A DNA stretch of 64,000 bases from Microbacterium suwonense (GTDB lineage Bacteria; Actinomycetota; Actinomycetes; Actinomycetales; Microbacteriaceae), in contig NZ_AP027728.1 of the NCBI RefSeq assembly GCF_030296555.1, positions 2,852,001-2,916,000 on the forward strand, written 5' to 3'. Positions 1-9,280 of the stretch are shown here, in pieces. How positions within the stretch are numbered: position 1 is the first letter of the stretch; every line of letters starts with the position of its first letter. A model generated the notes under the pieces. It searched no databases and had not been told where the DNA came from. It saw only the letters and a list, made by a program, of their open reading frames with translations. The translations under genes and the position numbers were made by a program.

Positions 1-163
1 AGGGTGGAAGCAGTCGCTGTTCGGCGATGCGAAGGCCTACGGCCCGCACGGCTTCGAGTTCTTCACCCGGGAGAAGGCGGTGACCTCGCGCTGGACCGAT
101 CCGGCGCGTCGCGGCGGCGCCGAGCACGGTGGCCTCGACCTCGGATTCCCGCAGAACCAGTGA
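1..163 (+). CDS. iolA/mmsA: Methylmalonate-semialdehyde dehydrogenase, C-terminal end (partial)
   Basis: The window opens inside this gene; only about 53 C-terminal residues are present, read from base 2 to the TGA at 161-163. The fragment starts GWKQSLFGD and continues through PHGFEFFTREKAVTSRW, the typical end of CoA-acylating (methyl)malonate-semialdehyde dehydrogenases of the ALDH superfamily; a complete paralogue at 22070-23580 ends in a very similar way (FYTKTKTVTSRW). It lies 10 bases before iolB, so this copy is probably the inositol-pathway enzyme (IolA) that turns malonate semialdehyde into acetyl-CoA, the last step of myo-inositol breakdown. The specific role is inferred from context because the catalytic part is outside the window. 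Confidence 0.85.
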   Translation, partial: GWKQSLFGDAKAYGPHGFEFFTREKAVTSRWTDPARRGGAEHGGLDLGFPQNQ

Positions 164-173
164 ACGCACGAGC

Positions 174-1103
174 ATGAGTGACCAGCGCTGGTTCCACCGC
201 AGAGGCGACCTCTCCCGCGACGGCTGGGAGAGCGTCGTCGACGGCGCGCAGCCCGGGTGGCGGCACACCGGCATCCGCATCGCCGAGATCGGCGACCACG
301 ACGTGCTCGAGCTCAGCGAGCCCGGCGTGGAGCGGATCGTGGTGCCGCTGAGCGGGTCGTTCACCGTCGCGCACCGCAACCATCCAGGTGCGGGCACCAC
401 GACGCTGCGCGGTCGCCGCTCGGTGTTCCACGGCCCGACCGATGTGCTGTATCTGCCCAGCGGAGCGGCGGCGCAGCTGAGCGGAGCCGGACGCGTCGCG
501 GTGGCGGAGGCGCCCACAGAGCAGGTGCGCCCGTGGCGGCACGTGCAGCCGACCGAGACCCCGGTCGAGCTGCGCGGAGCCGGCACCTCCAGTCGCCAGG
601 TGCACAACTTCGGCACGCCCGAGGCGCTGGACGCCGCCGAGCTCATCGTCTGCGAGGTCATCACCCCGGCGGGGAACTGGTCCTCCTACCCGCCGCACAA
701 GCATGACCAGAGCGTTCCGGGGCACGAGTCGCGGCTCGAGGAGATCTACTACTTCGAGGCCGCGCGCACCCGCGGAGCAGATGCTGCCGGATCCGGCGGG
801 ACGGATGCCGCGGATGCCGCGTTCGGCATGTTCTCGACGTACTCGTCGCCGGCGGGCGAGATCGATATCAATGCGATGGTGCGCACCGGCGACATCGCGC
901 TCGTGCCGTTCGGCTATCACGGCCCTGCCGTCGCCGCCCCTGGATACGACCTCTACTACCTCAACGTGATGGCCGGCCCCGATCCGGAGCGCCTCTGGCG
1001 CATCAGCGATGATCCCGCGCACGCGTGGGTGCGCGAGGCCTGGAAGGATCAGGATGTGGACCGCAGGCTCCCCTACGAGGACGAAGGAGAACGACAGCGA
1101 TGA
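174..1103 (+). CDS. iolB: 5-deoxy-glucuronate isomerase IolB
   Basis: A 309-residue protein of the KduI/IolB cupin family, which isomerises 5-deoxy-D-glucuronate to 2-deoxy-5-keto-D-gluconate in myo-inositol catabolism. Family marks seen include the metal-site region YPPHKHDQ near residue 180, followed by LEEIYYFE, and a C-terminal YHGPAVAAPGYDLYYLN stretch. The ATG at 174 (MSDQRWFHR) was preferred to an in-frame ATG 45 bases upstream because that one lies inside the preceding gene. The stop overlaps the iolD start (ATGA at 1100-1103), so the two are translationally coupled within the iol operon. A short Ala/Gly/Asp-rich insertion sits near residues 205-220. Confidence 0.93.
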   Translation: MSDQRWFHRRGDLSRDGWESVVDGAQPGWRHTGIRIAEIGDHDVLELSEPGVERIVVPLSGSFTVAHRNHPGAGTTTLRGRRSVFHGPTDVLYLPSGAAAQLSGAGRVAVAEAPTEQVRPWRHVQPTETPVELRGAGTSSRQVHNFGTPEALDAAELIVCEVITPAGNWSSYPPHKHDQSVPGHESRLEEIYYFEAARTRGADAAGSGGTDAADAAFGMFSTYSSPAGEIDINAMVRTGDIALVPFGYHGPAVAAPGYDLYYLNVMAGPDPERLWRISDDPAHAWVREAWKDQDVDRRLPYEDEGERQR

Positions 1104-3058
1104 CCGCGACGAGACGGATGACGGTGGGGCAGGCCCTCATCGAGTTCCTGGCGCATCAGTGGACCGTCGACGGGGAGCATCGCGAGCGCACGATCGCCGG
1201 CGCCCTCGGCATCTTCGGTCACGGCAACGTGGCCGGGGTGGGGCAGGCGCTGGCACAGCTGCACGCTGAAGATCCCGTGCTGATGCCGTACCGTCAGGCG
1301 CGCAACGAGCAGGCCATGGTGCACCAGGCGGTGGGCTACTCGCGCATGCACCGCCGCCGCGGCACGTTCGCCTGCGTCGCCTCGGTCGGCCCCGGCGCCG
1401 CCAACATGATCACCGGTGCCGCGCTCGCCACCTCCAACCGGCTTCCCGCACTGCTGCTGCCCAGCGACACCTTTGCGACGCGGACCTCCGATCCTGTGCT
1501 GCAGCAGCTGGAGCACCCGCACGATCCGGGTCTGCAGGTCACCGATGCCTTCCGGCCGGTGTCGCGGTTCTTCGACCGCGTGCAGCGCCCTGAGCAGCTG
1601 TACTCCATCGCGCTGGGCGCGATGCGCGTGCTGACCGACCCCGCCGAGACGGGCGCGGTCACGATCGCGCTGCCCGAGGACGTGCAGGCCGAGGCGCTGG
1701 ACGTCCCCCTCGAGTTCCTGCAGGACCGCGAGTGGCATCTGCGCCGTCCGCAGCCCGAGTCCGGCCCGCTGTCGCGCGCCGTCGAGGCCGTCCGAGCCGC
1801 CCGACGCCCGCTCATCGTGGCCGGCGGCGGCGTGCTGTACTCCGGCGCTGAAGACAGGCTGCGCGAGCTCGCCGAGGCCACCGGCATCCCCGTCGCCACC
1901 TCCCAGGCCGGCGGAGGCGCCCTGAACTGGGATCACCCGCAGTACGTGGGCGGCATCGGCGCCACCGGAAGCACGGCGGCGAACCGGCTGGCGGCGGAGG
2001 CCGACGTGATCATCGGCGTGGGAACCAGGTACAGCGATTTCACGACCGGATCACGCACCGCTTTCCAGCATCCGGATGCCGTGTTCGTCAACGTCAACAT
2101 CGCCTCGTTCGACGCGTACAAGCACGGCACGCAGCTGCCGGTGATCGCCGATGCCCGCGAGACCCTCATCGCGCTGCGCGCGGCGCTCGCCGACTGGCAG
2201 GTGGATGCCGAGCACTCCCAGGCGATCGCCCGGGAGAAGGCTGGCTGGGATGCCGTCGTCGACGAGGCGTTCGCGCCCTCCGGGCTCGCCCTGCCCGGGC
2301 AGGCCGAGATCATCGGCGCCGTGCAGGCAGCCTCTGCACCCGAGGACGTCATCGTGCAGGCGGCGGGATCCCTGCCGGGCGATCTGCACAAGCTCTGGCG
2401 GGTGCGCGATCCGCTCGGCTACCACGTCGAGTACGCGTTCTCGTGCATGGGGTACGAGATCGCGGGCGGGCTCGGTGCCAAGCGCGGCCTGCTGGCCGAC
2501 GGCGACGACCGCGACGTGATCGTGATGGTCGGCGACGGGTCGTACCTCATGCTCAGCACCGAGCTGGTCACCGCCGTCGCCGAGGGGATCAAGATCATCG
2601 TCATCCTCGTGCAGAACCACGGCTTCGCCTCGATCGGGCATCTCTCCGAGACGGTCGGATCCGGTCGCTTCGGAACGAAGTACCGCATGTACGACGACCG
2701 GACCGCCGACTTCCAGGGCGACCAGGTGCTCCCCGTCGACCTCGCGATGAACGCCCGCAGCTACGGTCTCGACGTCATCGAGATCGCACCGACCCCGAGT
2801 GCCATCGCCGACCTGGGCGAGGCGATCGCACGGGCCAAGGCCTCGGAGCGGTCGACCTTCATCCACATCAACAGCGATCCGCTGCGCTACGCCCCCGATG
2901 GCGAGGGATGGTGGGACGTCCCTGTGGCAGAGGTCTCGCAGCTGGAGTCGACGCAGCAGTCGCGAGCCGAGTACGAGAACCAGGTCGCCGCCCAGCGACC
3001 GCTGCTCGGAACGACCGGCGCCACGACGTCGGGCACGAGCGAAGGCGCCCGTCCGTGA
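1100..3058 (+). CDS. iolD: 3D-(3,5/4)-trihydroxycyclohexane-1,2-dione hydrolase IolD
   Basis: A thiamine-diphosphate enzyme of 652 residues that opens the ring of the diketo-inositol intermediate in the myo-inositol pathway. The three-domain layout of the TPP family is visible: an N-terminal pyrimidine-binding domain (MPYRQARNEQAMVHQA, near residue 55), a central Rossmann-like domain starting around residue 210, and a C-terminal diphosphate-binding domain with the GDGS motif (VGDGSYLMLS) followed about 30 residues on by the conserved Asn (ILVQNHGF). Length matches IolD. The start codon overlaps the iolB stop, and the stop overlaps the next start (GTGA at 3055-3058). A Ser/Thr-rich tail of about 30 residues ends the protein. 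Confidence 0.94.
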   Translation: MTATRRMTVGQALIEFLAHQWTVDGEHRERTIAGALGIFGHGNVAGVGQALAQLHAEDPVLMPYRQARNEQAMVHQAVGYSRMHRRRGTFACVASVGPGAANMITGAALATSNRLPALLLPSDTFATRTSDPVLQQLEHPHDPGLQVTDAFRPVSRFFDRVQRPEQLYSIALGAMRVLTDPAETGAVTIALPEDVQAEALDVPLEFLQDREWHLRRPQPESGPLSRAVEAVRAARRPLIVAGGGVLYSGAEDRLRELAEATGIPVATSQAGGGALNWDHPQYVGGIGATGSTAANRLAAEADVIIGVGTRYSDFTTGSRTAFQHPDAVFVNVNIASFDAYKHGTQLPVIADARETLIALRAALADWQVDAEHSQAIAREKAGWDAVVDEAFAPSGLALPGQAEIIGAVQAASAPEDVIVQAAGSLPGDLHKLWRVRDPLGYHVEYAFSCMGYEIAGGLGAKRGLLADGDDRDVIVMVGDGSYLMLSTELVTAVAEGIKIIVILVQNHGFASIGHLSETVGSGRFGTKYRMYDDRTADFQGDQVLPVDLAMNARSYGLDVIEIAPTPSAIADLGEAIARAKASERSTFIHINSDPLRYAPDGEGWWDVPVAEVSQLESTQQSRAEYENQVAAQRPLLGTTGATTSGTSEGARP

Positions 3059-3972
3059 ACGGCACGGTCGCCGGTGCGCCGGTGAGCTTCGGTGTCTTCG
3101 AACTGACGCCCGAGGGCGCCGAGACGGTGTCGCCGGACGCCATGTGCGAAGCGCTCCAGACGACGGGCTACCGGGGCATCGACCTCGGTCCGATCGGATT
3201 CCTGGGACGGGGGCCCGAGCTGCGGGCGCGGCTGGCGCGGTTCGAGCTCGAGCTCGCCGGCGGCTGGGTGCAGCTGCCGTTCAGCGACGACGACGCCTTC
3301 ACGGCATCCCTCCCCGAACTGCACGACGCCCTGCGGGTCTTCGCCGATGCCGCCGAGGCGGGTCCTGCGAGACTGCCGCTGCCCACGCTGGCCGACAGCG
3401 GCTCCGCGGCACGCGCGGCGGCACCGGGCCGCGGCGCAGCCGCCGATCCACTCACCGGAGCTGTAGCGGATCGCCTGCACCGCAACGTCGAGCGCGCTGC
3501 CGCCATCGTGCGCGCTGCCGGATTCGAGCCCACCTTCCACCATCACGCCGGAACGTTCGTGGAGTCCCCCGACGAGATCGACGCCTTCCTGGCCCACAGC
3601 GATGTCGGGCTGACCTTCGATGTCGGCCATCTGGTGCTCGCCGATGGCGACCCCGTCGAGGCGGTCCGCCGCTGGGGCACGCGCATCAATCATCTGCATC
3701 TGAAGGACGTCGACCGTACTCGCGTCACCGAGATCCTCGCCGCCGGCGGCGGCATGGCCGAGGTGTGGTCGGGCGGCGCGTTCGTGGCCTTCGGCCGTGG
3801 GGACGTCGACATCGACGCTGTCATGGCGCCGTTCGCAGCCGCCGGCTTCGAGGGCTGGGTGGTCGTGGAGCAGGATGTGCTCAACGGTCCGGATGTGGCG
3901 ATCGATGCCTTCCTGCGCGAGCGCACTGCCGATCAGCGCGTCAATCGCGATGCGCTGCGGCGCTGGCTATGA
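3055..3972 (+). CDS. iolE: Inosose dehydratase IolE-like TIM-barrel protein
   Basis: A 305-residue xylose-isomerase-like TIM-barrel protein. It begins at a GTG overlapping the iolD stop (VNGTVAGAPVSFGVFE). Metal-ligand strands are recognisable: PTFHHHAGTFVES near residue 160, LTFDVGHLVLADGDP near 185, and INHLHLKDVD near 215. Position between iolD and iolG points to inosose dehydratase, which converts 2-keto-myo-inositol to the diketone that IolD hydrolyses. The TIM-barrel family also contains inosose isomerase (IolI) and other sugar isomerases, so the exact reaction rests on context. An Ala/Gly-rich low-complexity stretch lies near residues 115-130. Confidence 0.82.
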   Translation: MNGTVAGAPVSFGVFELTPEGAETVSPDAMCEALQTTGYRGIDLGPIGFLGRGPELRARLARFELELAGGWVQLPFSDDDAFTASLPELHDALRVFADAAEAGPARLPLPTLADSGSAARAAAPGRGAAADPLTGAVADRLHRNVERAAAIVRAAGFEPTFHHHAGTFVESPDEIDAFLAHSDVGLTFDVGHLVLADGDPVEAVRRWGTRINHLHLKDVDRTRVTEILAAGGGMAEVWSGGAFVAFGRGDVDIDAVMAPFAAAGFEGWVVVEQDVLNGPDVAIDAFLRERTADQRVNRDALRRWL

Positions 3973-3999
3973 GAATCTGACGAGAAAGCTGGAACCCGC

Positions 4000-5004
4000 A
4001 TGACCCTTCGCTTCGGACTCATCGGAACGGGACGCATCGGCCAGGTGCACGCCGCAAATATCGCGCGCAGCGACGAGGCGACCCTGGCGTGGGTCGCCGA
4101 CCCCTTCGTCGACGGTGCCAGGCAGGTCGCCGACCGATTCGGAGGCACCGTCACGGCCGATCCGGAAGAGCTGCTCGGCTCGGGCGGGATCGACGCCGTA
4201 CTGGTGGCCTCCCCCACCCCGACGCACGTGGATCTGATCTCCCGGTCGATCGAGCTCGGGCTCCCCGTGCTCTGCGAGAAGCCGATCGACCTCGACATTG
4301 CACGAGTGGATGCCCTGCGCGACGCCGTCCGCTCCTCGGGTGTGCCGGTGGCGCTCGGGTTCAATCGCCGGTTCGACCCCGGGTTCGCCGGCGTGCGCGC
4401 GCGGGTGGCTGCCGGACAGATCGGCCCTCTGGAGCAGCTGACGATCATCAGCCGCGACCCGGCCGCACCGCCGGCGGCGTACATCGCCGTCTCGGGCGGG
4501 ATCTTCCGCGATATGACCATCCATGATTTCGACATGGCGCGCTTCTTTCTGCCCGACATCGTCGAGGTGTCGGCCACCGGCACCGCGGTGTTCGACGACG
4601 GAGCTCGTGAGCACGGAGATTTCGACTCTGCGGTGGTCACGCTGCGTGCGGAGTCCGGGGCGATCGCGACGATCATCAACTCCCGGCACAGTGCCGTCGG
4701 TTACGATCAGCGTCTCGAGGCGTTCGGTTCGGCCGGGATGCTGTCGGTGGCGAACGCGCCCACGAGCCTGGTCAGCCTCTCGACCGCCGAGGCCGTCGAG
4801 GCGAAGCCGCCATATCAGGACTTCTTCCTGGAGCGCTACGCCCAGGCGTACGTCGATGAGCTGCACGAGTTCGTCAAGCTCGTGCGGGGCGAGCCGTCCC
4901 GCTCGCCCAGCTTCGAGGACGGCCGGGCGGCGCTGGTGCTCGCCGATGCCGCGCAGCGCTCGGCGAGTGAGCGTCGCACCGTGCGCGTCAGCCCCGCCGA
5001 CTGA
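4000..5004 (+). CDS. iolG: Inositol 2-dehydrogenase / Gfo-Idh-MocA family oxidoreductase
   Basis: A 334-residue NAD-dependent oxidoreductase of the Gfo/Idh/MocA family. It has the N-terminal dinucleotide-binding glycine motif (GLIGTGRIGQVHAAN, residues 5-19), the family signature CEKPID around residue 90, and the catalytic region IFRDMTIHDFDMARFF near residue 170. In this operon it most likely oxidises myo-inositol to 2-keto-myo-inositol, the first step. It starts 27 bases after iolE and is the last gene of the unit; a strong hairpin follows at 5047-5081. Related family members act on other cyclitols, so scyllo- or chiro-inositol activity is possible too. Confidence 0.88.
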   Translation: MTLRFGLIGTGRIGQVHAANIARSDEATLAWVADPFVDGARQVADRFGGTVTADPEELLGSGGIDAVLVASPTPTHVDLISRSIELGLPVLCEKPIDLDIARVDALRDAVRSSGVPVALGFNRRFDPGFAGVRARVAAGQIGPLEQLTIISRDPAAPPAAYIAVSGGIFRDMTIHDFDMARFFLPDIVEVSATGTAVFDDGAREHGDFDSAVVTLRAESGAIATIINSRHSAVGYDQRLEAFGSAGMLSVANAPTSLVSLSTAEAVEAKPPYQDFFLERYAQAYVDELHEFVKLVRGEPSRSPSFEDGRAALVLADAAQRSASERRTVRVSPAD

Positions 5005-5046
5005 GGCGTTGATCCGTCGGCGACGTATGGAGCCGGACGGATGCGA

Positions 5047-5081
5047 AGAGCGGCGGCGTCCATCTCGGATGCCGCCGCTCT
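5047..5081 (+). terminator. Hairpin terminator after the iol operon
   Basis: A perfect 11-bp inverted repeat, AGAGCGGCGGC at 5047-5057 and its complement at 5071-5081, with a 13-base loop. It lies 43 bases after the iolG stop and before the convergent mgtC-like gene. No clear T-tract follows, as is common in high-GC actinobacteria. Confidence 0.75.
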
Positions 5082-5165
5082 CGTCTGCGGCTTGTCGTTT
5101 CTCAGTGGCTGCCGAGCGTCCACAGATCCTGCCACTCGGCGAGCTGGGGGCGATGCCCTCTTCGG

Positions 5166-5954
5166 TCAGAACTCGTCTTCGTCGTCCTGCTCATCGCTGT
5201 CGTCGGGCCACCAGCGTGCCGAGGTCACCTTCGGATCGAGCGTGAGCCTGCTGACGGCCCGTTCCAGCGGCTCGGGATCCAGCTTGGTCGACTTCAGCTC
5301 CGCGAGCAGGGCGACATGGCCCTGCTTGGTGTGCGAGGTGGTCACGGACGTGAGGTGGTACTCGGGGCGGCTCAGCGTCTGCAGCAGCAGCGCACGCACG
5401 CGCGGCTCGGCCTTGTCGTTGGTCATCACCTCGAACGCGAACTTCGACGGATCGAGCTCCGGCTTCGTCGCCGAGGGGATCGATCGTCCGCTGCGGCGGT
5501 TCACCACCCGTCCGAGCGGCCGGAGGAAGATGTTGGCGACCACGATCAGAGCCGTGCCGAGGGTCGCGATGAGGTACATGCCGTTGCCTGCCAGGCATCC
5601 GATCGCTGCGGAGCACCACAGCGTCGCCGCGGTGTTGAGGCCGCGGATGTTCAGTCCTTCGCGGATCATCACGCCCGCACCGAGAAAGCCGATGCCGGAG
5701 ACGACCTGTGCGGCCACGCGGGTGGGGTCGGCGCTGCCGTCGGGGGTGAAGCCGTAAGCGCCCATCACGACGAACAGTGCGGCGCCGATGGAGACCAGGG
5801 CATTGGTGCGCAGACCCGCGAGGCCGGCCCTCCACTGACGTTCCAGGCCGACGCAGGCTCCCAGCACCAGGCTGAACAGGACGCGGAAGGCGACCTCGAG
5901 CTCACCCGGAGCACTCAGGGGCAGGATCTCACCCAAGATCGAATGTAAAGACAT
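5166..5954 (-). CDS. MgtC/SapB-family membrane protein
   Basis: A 262-residue protein of the MgtC/SapB family. The N-terminal half has four to five hydrophobic helices (LFSLVLGACVGLERQWR, NALVSIGAALFVVMGAYGF, VSGIGFLGAGVMI, TAATLWCSAAIGCLAG, MYLIATLGTALIVVANIF). The conserved ERQ, GFLGAGVI and NTAATLW signatures of the family are present. A soluble ACT-like domain follows from about residue 160, ending in an acidic tail (SDEQDDEDEF). Family members are linked to survival in low magnesium and to modulation of ATP synthase; the role here is unknown. It is transcribed toward the iol operon and appears to have a promoter that places the start codon at the transcript start. Confidence 0.88.
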   Translation of the reverse strand: MSLHSILGEILPLSAPGELEVAFRVLFSLVLGACVGLERQWRAGLAGLRTNALVSIGAALFVVMGAYGFTPDGSADPTRVAAQVVSGIGFLGAGVMIREGLNIRGLNTAATLWCSAAIGCLAGNGMYLIATLGTALIVVANIFLRPLGRVVNRRSGRSIPSATKPELDPSKFAFEVMTNDKAEPRVRALLLQTLSRPEYHLTSVTTSHTKQGHVALLAELKSTKLDPEPLERAVSRLTLDPKVTSARWWPDDSDEQDDEDEF

Positions 5955-5959
5955 TTACA
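5944..5959. promoter_or_regulatory. Palindrome over the mgtC-like start codon
   Basis: TGTAAA-GACA-TTTACA is a perfect 6-bp dyad with a 4-base centre. It spans the predicted transcription start and the ATG of the mgtC-like gene. Its position would suit a repressor operator; no regulator is identified. Confidence 0.45.
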
Positions 5960-5960
5960 C

Positions 5961-5990
5961 ATACTATCTCGATCTCCCCGGAAAACTCAA
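5961..5990 (-). promoter_or_regulatory. Candidate leaderless promoter of the mgtC-like gene
   Basis: On the minus strand, TTGAGT (5985-5990) and TAGTAT (5961-5966) are separated by 18 bases and resemble -35 and -10 boxes of the housekeeping sigma factor. The ATG at 5954 begins only 6 bases past the -10 box, so the transcript would start at or next to the start codon, giving a leaderless mRNA. This is read from sequence only. Confidence 0.55.
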
Positions 5991-6063
5991 GGGAGAGCGG
6001 GTCTGCGGCAGTGGTTCGGAGGGGCGAATTCCGATCTTGCTGGACACATCCGGCGATGGTTGT

Positions 6064-6082
6064 GTTATTGTCAGGACATAAC
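6064..6082. promoter_or_regulatory. Candidate operator upstream of the ABC importer operon
   Basis: GTTATTGTCAGGACATAAC is an imperfect dyad (GTTAT...ATAAC) about 100 bases before the permease start, in AT-richer DNA than the surroundings. Its layout resembles GntR-type operators, but no cognate regulator gene lies nearby, so the assignment is tentative. Confidence 0.35.
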
Positions 6083-6142
6083 GGAGAACCGGTCAGGAAT
6101 ACGTCGGCGGGATACCCCGCTTCCCGAGCATAAGGATGTGCG

Positions 6143-6184
6143 ATGGAACCCACTCACACGCGAAGGCGAGTCGTGAAGCGATGA
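6143..6184 (+). CDS. Possible 13-residue leader peptide
   Basis: ATG at 6143 opens a 13-codon frame (MEPTHTRRRVVKR) whose TGA at 6182-6184 overlaps the proposed permease ATG at 6181. TAAGGA lies 7-12 bases upstream as a possible ribosome-binding site. It could couple translation to the permease, or be chance: the permease frame can also be read from an ATG at 6136. Confidence 0.25.
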   Translation: MEPTHTRRRVVKR

Positions 6185-8057
6185 GCAAGACACTTCTCGA
6201 TGCGCCGCGTACGGGGGCGAGTCCCGGGCTCACCACGCCCGAGCTCCAGCCCTCGCCCTCGAAGACCAGGTTGCGCGGAGGAGCGATGTACCGCCTGAAG
6301 GTCGCACTGCGCGAGCCCACCACGATCGTCGGCATCCTCGCGCTCGCGCTGTTCGCCTACCTCATCCTCGTTCCGATCGTCAGCATGCTCGGCGATGCGG
6401 TGATGGTGCAGTACGGCGACGAAGCACGAGCCGGACAGAACTTCGGCGAACTCACCTCCTACTACTTCCAGCGCGTCTTCGCCTCGCCGCTGTCGGCCAC
6501 CATCTTCTGGCGCCCGCTGGCGAACACGCTGACCATCGCGCTGGGGGCCATCGTGGTCGCCGTGCTCGTCGGCGGCTCGATGGCCTGGCTGCTCAGCCGC
6601 ACGAACATGTGGGGTCGCAAGTGGTTCGCCACCGCGCTGATCGTCCCCTACATGCTCCCCGCCTGGACCTTCGCCCTGGCCTGGACGAGCCTGTTCAAGA
6701 ACCGCAAGATCGGTGGACAGGCGGGATGGCTGGAGACGATCGGGTTCGAGCCCCCGACTGGCTGTCGTACGGCCGGATGCCGATCATGATCGTGCTGGCG
6801 CTGCACTACACGCCGTTCGTCATCCTGCTGTTCGGCAACGCGCTGCGTCGCTTCGACTCGCAGCTCGAGGACTCCGCGCGCATTCTCGGCGCCAGGCGCT
6901 TCACGGTCACCATGCGCGTGATCCTGCCGCTGATGCGCCCCTCGCTGGTCTCGGCCATCATCCTGATCTTCGCCAAGTGCCTCGGCGAGTTCGGTGTCCC
7001 CTACGTGCTGGGCATGCCGGTGCAGTTCGAGCTGCTCTCCACCTCGCTGTACCGCAACATCTCGTCGCGGCAGACGGGAGTCGCAGCCGTGCTCGCCGGC
7101 GCCATCATCCTCATCGGCGTCATCTCGCTGCTCGTCGACGCGCGATTGGTGAAGGAGGGCAAGCGGTTCGTCACCGTCGGATCGAAGGGATCGATGAACC
7201 GGCTCTCGGATCTGGGCCGCTGGCGCGGCCTGGCGACCTCGGCCGCCGGCGTGGTCTTCCTCATCAGCGTGGCCGTTCCGCTGCTGACGCTGTTCCTGTC
7301 GACAATCATGCGCCTGCCCGGTGTCTTCTCGGCCGACAACTTCACGCTGGACTTCTGGATCGGGCACGATCTGAAGACCGTCGCGCTGCCACAGGGCATC
7401 CTGCTCACCCCGGAGTTCTGGGCCGCCGCCTGGAACACGCTGTGGATCGTCGGCCTGGCCGCCACCACCTCGGGCGTGCTGGGGCTGCTCGTGGGCTACA
7501 TCGTGGTGCGAACGCCGGTCAAGTTCGTCGGCGGTGCACTGCGGCAGATCACCTTCTTCCCCTACCTGGTCCCCGGCATCGCGTTCGCGGTCTCCTACCT
7601 GTCGCTGTTCGCCGTGGCACGAGGACCGATCCCGGCGCTGTACGGAACCGCGGCCATCCTGGTGCTCGCGTTCATCGCAGAGCAGATGCCGTACGCATCC
7701 CGAGCCGGTATCTCGGCGATGATGCAGCTGGGCAAGGAGCCGGAGGAGGCCGCACAGGTCTCCGGCGCCGGCTGGTGGAAGCGGATGATCCGCATCGTCA
7801 TCCCGATCCAGAAGGGGTCGCTCGCCACCGGCGTGCTGCTCCCGTTCATCTCGGGGGTGAAGGGGCTGAGCCTGGTGGTCATCCTCGCCGTCCCCGGCAC
7901 CAACGTCCTGACGACATACTCGCTGCAGCTCGTCGACTACGGATATCAGCAGGCGGCGAACGCGGTGGTTCTGATGGTGGCGGCGATCGCCTTCTTCGGA
8001 ACCCTCCTCGGACAGAAACTCACGAAGAGCAACTTGGCAGAAGGGCTGGGTGGCTGA
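6181..8057 (+). CDS. ABC transporter permease, two fused 6-TM halves (frameshifted)
   Basis: An inner-membrane permease of the FbpB/SfuB/AfuB type, about 625 residues once one frameshift is repaired. It has two BPD-type halves, each with the EAA-loop region: ILGARRFTVTMRVILPLM in the first and AAQVSGAGWWKRMIRIVIPI in the second. The frame breaks in a run of five C at 6751-6755; one extra C restores FEPPDWLSYGRMPIM. Because many genes here show the same single-base loss, a sequencing error is more likely than a mutation. ATG 6181 (MSKTLLDAP) is preferred; an ATG at 6136 in frame is the alternative. The stop overlaps the upstream GTG option of the ATPase gene. Confidence 0.85.
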
Positions 8058-8058
8058 A

Positions 8059-9179
8059 ATGCCGAACATCACTCTTGAAGGCGTGCAGAAGAACTACGGC
8101 GGAGGAGCTGCCAACGCGGTCGCGAGCCTCGACCTGGAGATCAGAGACGGCGAGTTCATGTGCCTGCTCGGACCTTCGGGCTGCGGGAAGACCACGACGC
8201 TGCGCATGATCAGCGGTCTGGAGCATCCCACCGGCGGCAGCATCCGCATCGGCGACCGCGTCGTCGACTCGGTGCCCGACAGCATCTACGTGCCGCCGGA
8301 GAAGCGCGAGCTGGGGCTGGTGTTCCAGAGCTACGCGCTGTGGCCGCACCTGTCCATCGAGAACAACGTCGACTTCGGCCTGCGACTGCGCAAGGTGCCG
8401 CGCGCCGAGCGCGAGAAGCGCACCGCCGACGTGATGGACAAGCTCGGCATCTCGAAGTACCGCAAGCGCTACCCGTCGGAGCTTTCCGGCGGGCAGCAGC
8501 AGCGCGTCGCGCTGGCACGGATGCTGGCGGTCAACCCTGACGTGCTTCTGCTGGACGAGCCGTTGTCCAACCTCGACGCGCGGCTGCGGCTGGAGATGCG
8601 CGCGGAGCTCAAGCGCATCCACAAGGAGTTCAACACCACGATCGTCTTCGTCACCCATGACCAGTGGGAGGCGATGACGCTGGCGACGCAGATCGCGGTG
8701 ATGAGCGAGGGGAGCTGCAGCAGCTGGGCACTCCCGATGAGATCTACGAGACGCCGGCCAACCGGTTCGTCGCCGAGTTCGTCGGCAACCCGCCGATCAA
8801 CATCATCGAACTGGCCCGTGAGGACGGTGGCGGCCTGGCGCTGTGGGCCATGCAGCACATCAGCGAGCGGTTCGGCGAACTGCACGGCCTCGGATCGGTC
8901 GGCATCCGTCCGGAAGCCGTCCAGATCGCGAGTTCCGCCGACGGTGTGCCCGACGGCGAGTTCAAGGCGCGCGCACAGGTGAGCGGCATCCTGCCGACCG
9001 GAGGCAGCTGGATCGTCGAGCTGGACGTCGCCGGCGGCAAGATGTTCTCGGTCACCAGCCTGTCGCCGACTCTCTCGGTCGGTGACGAGTGCCACCTCTG
9101 GGTCGCGTCCGAGAACCTGAACCTGTTCGACCAGGACGGAGCGCGGCTGGACCCCGAGCGCCGGCTGGTCGCGGCGTAG
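8059..9179 (+). CDS. ABC transporter ATPase (frameshifted)
   Basis: The cytoplasmic ATPase of the importer, about 373 residues after repair. It shows Walker A (GPSGCGKTTT, near residue 36), the signature LSGGQQQRVALARML, Walker B with D-loop (VLLLDEPLSNLDARL) and the switch histidine (VFVTHDQ). A C-terminal TOBE-like domain follows (about residues 240-373). The frame breaks at a run of four G at 8709-8712; one added G gives SEGELQQLGTPDEIYETP, the normal continuation in this FbpC/PotA/UgpC class. ATG at 8059 follows the permease stop by one base; a GTG at 8050 overlapping that stop is possible. Confidence 0.88.
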
Positions 9180-9202
9180 GGCACCGAGCGGCCGGCGGTG
9201 CC
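9180..9202 (+). other. Hairpin between ATPase and binding-protein genes
   Basis: A 7-bp inverted repeat (GGCACCG ... CGGTGCC) starts directly after the ATPase stop. It may act as an attenuator or RNA-stability element that separates expression of the binding protein from the membrane components. Confidence 0.4.
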
Positions 9203-9280
9203 GCCTGCACGACGAACAACCGCTGCGAGATGAACACGAGCGCCGGGACCCGCCCGGCTCGAGACGAAGGAAAGAGAACG

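Noticed and set aside
6751..6755. Programmed ribosomal frameshift in the permease gene
   Set aside because: No slippery heptamer with a following pseudoknot was evident, and the same single-base loss occurs in many unrelated genes, so a sequence error is simpler.
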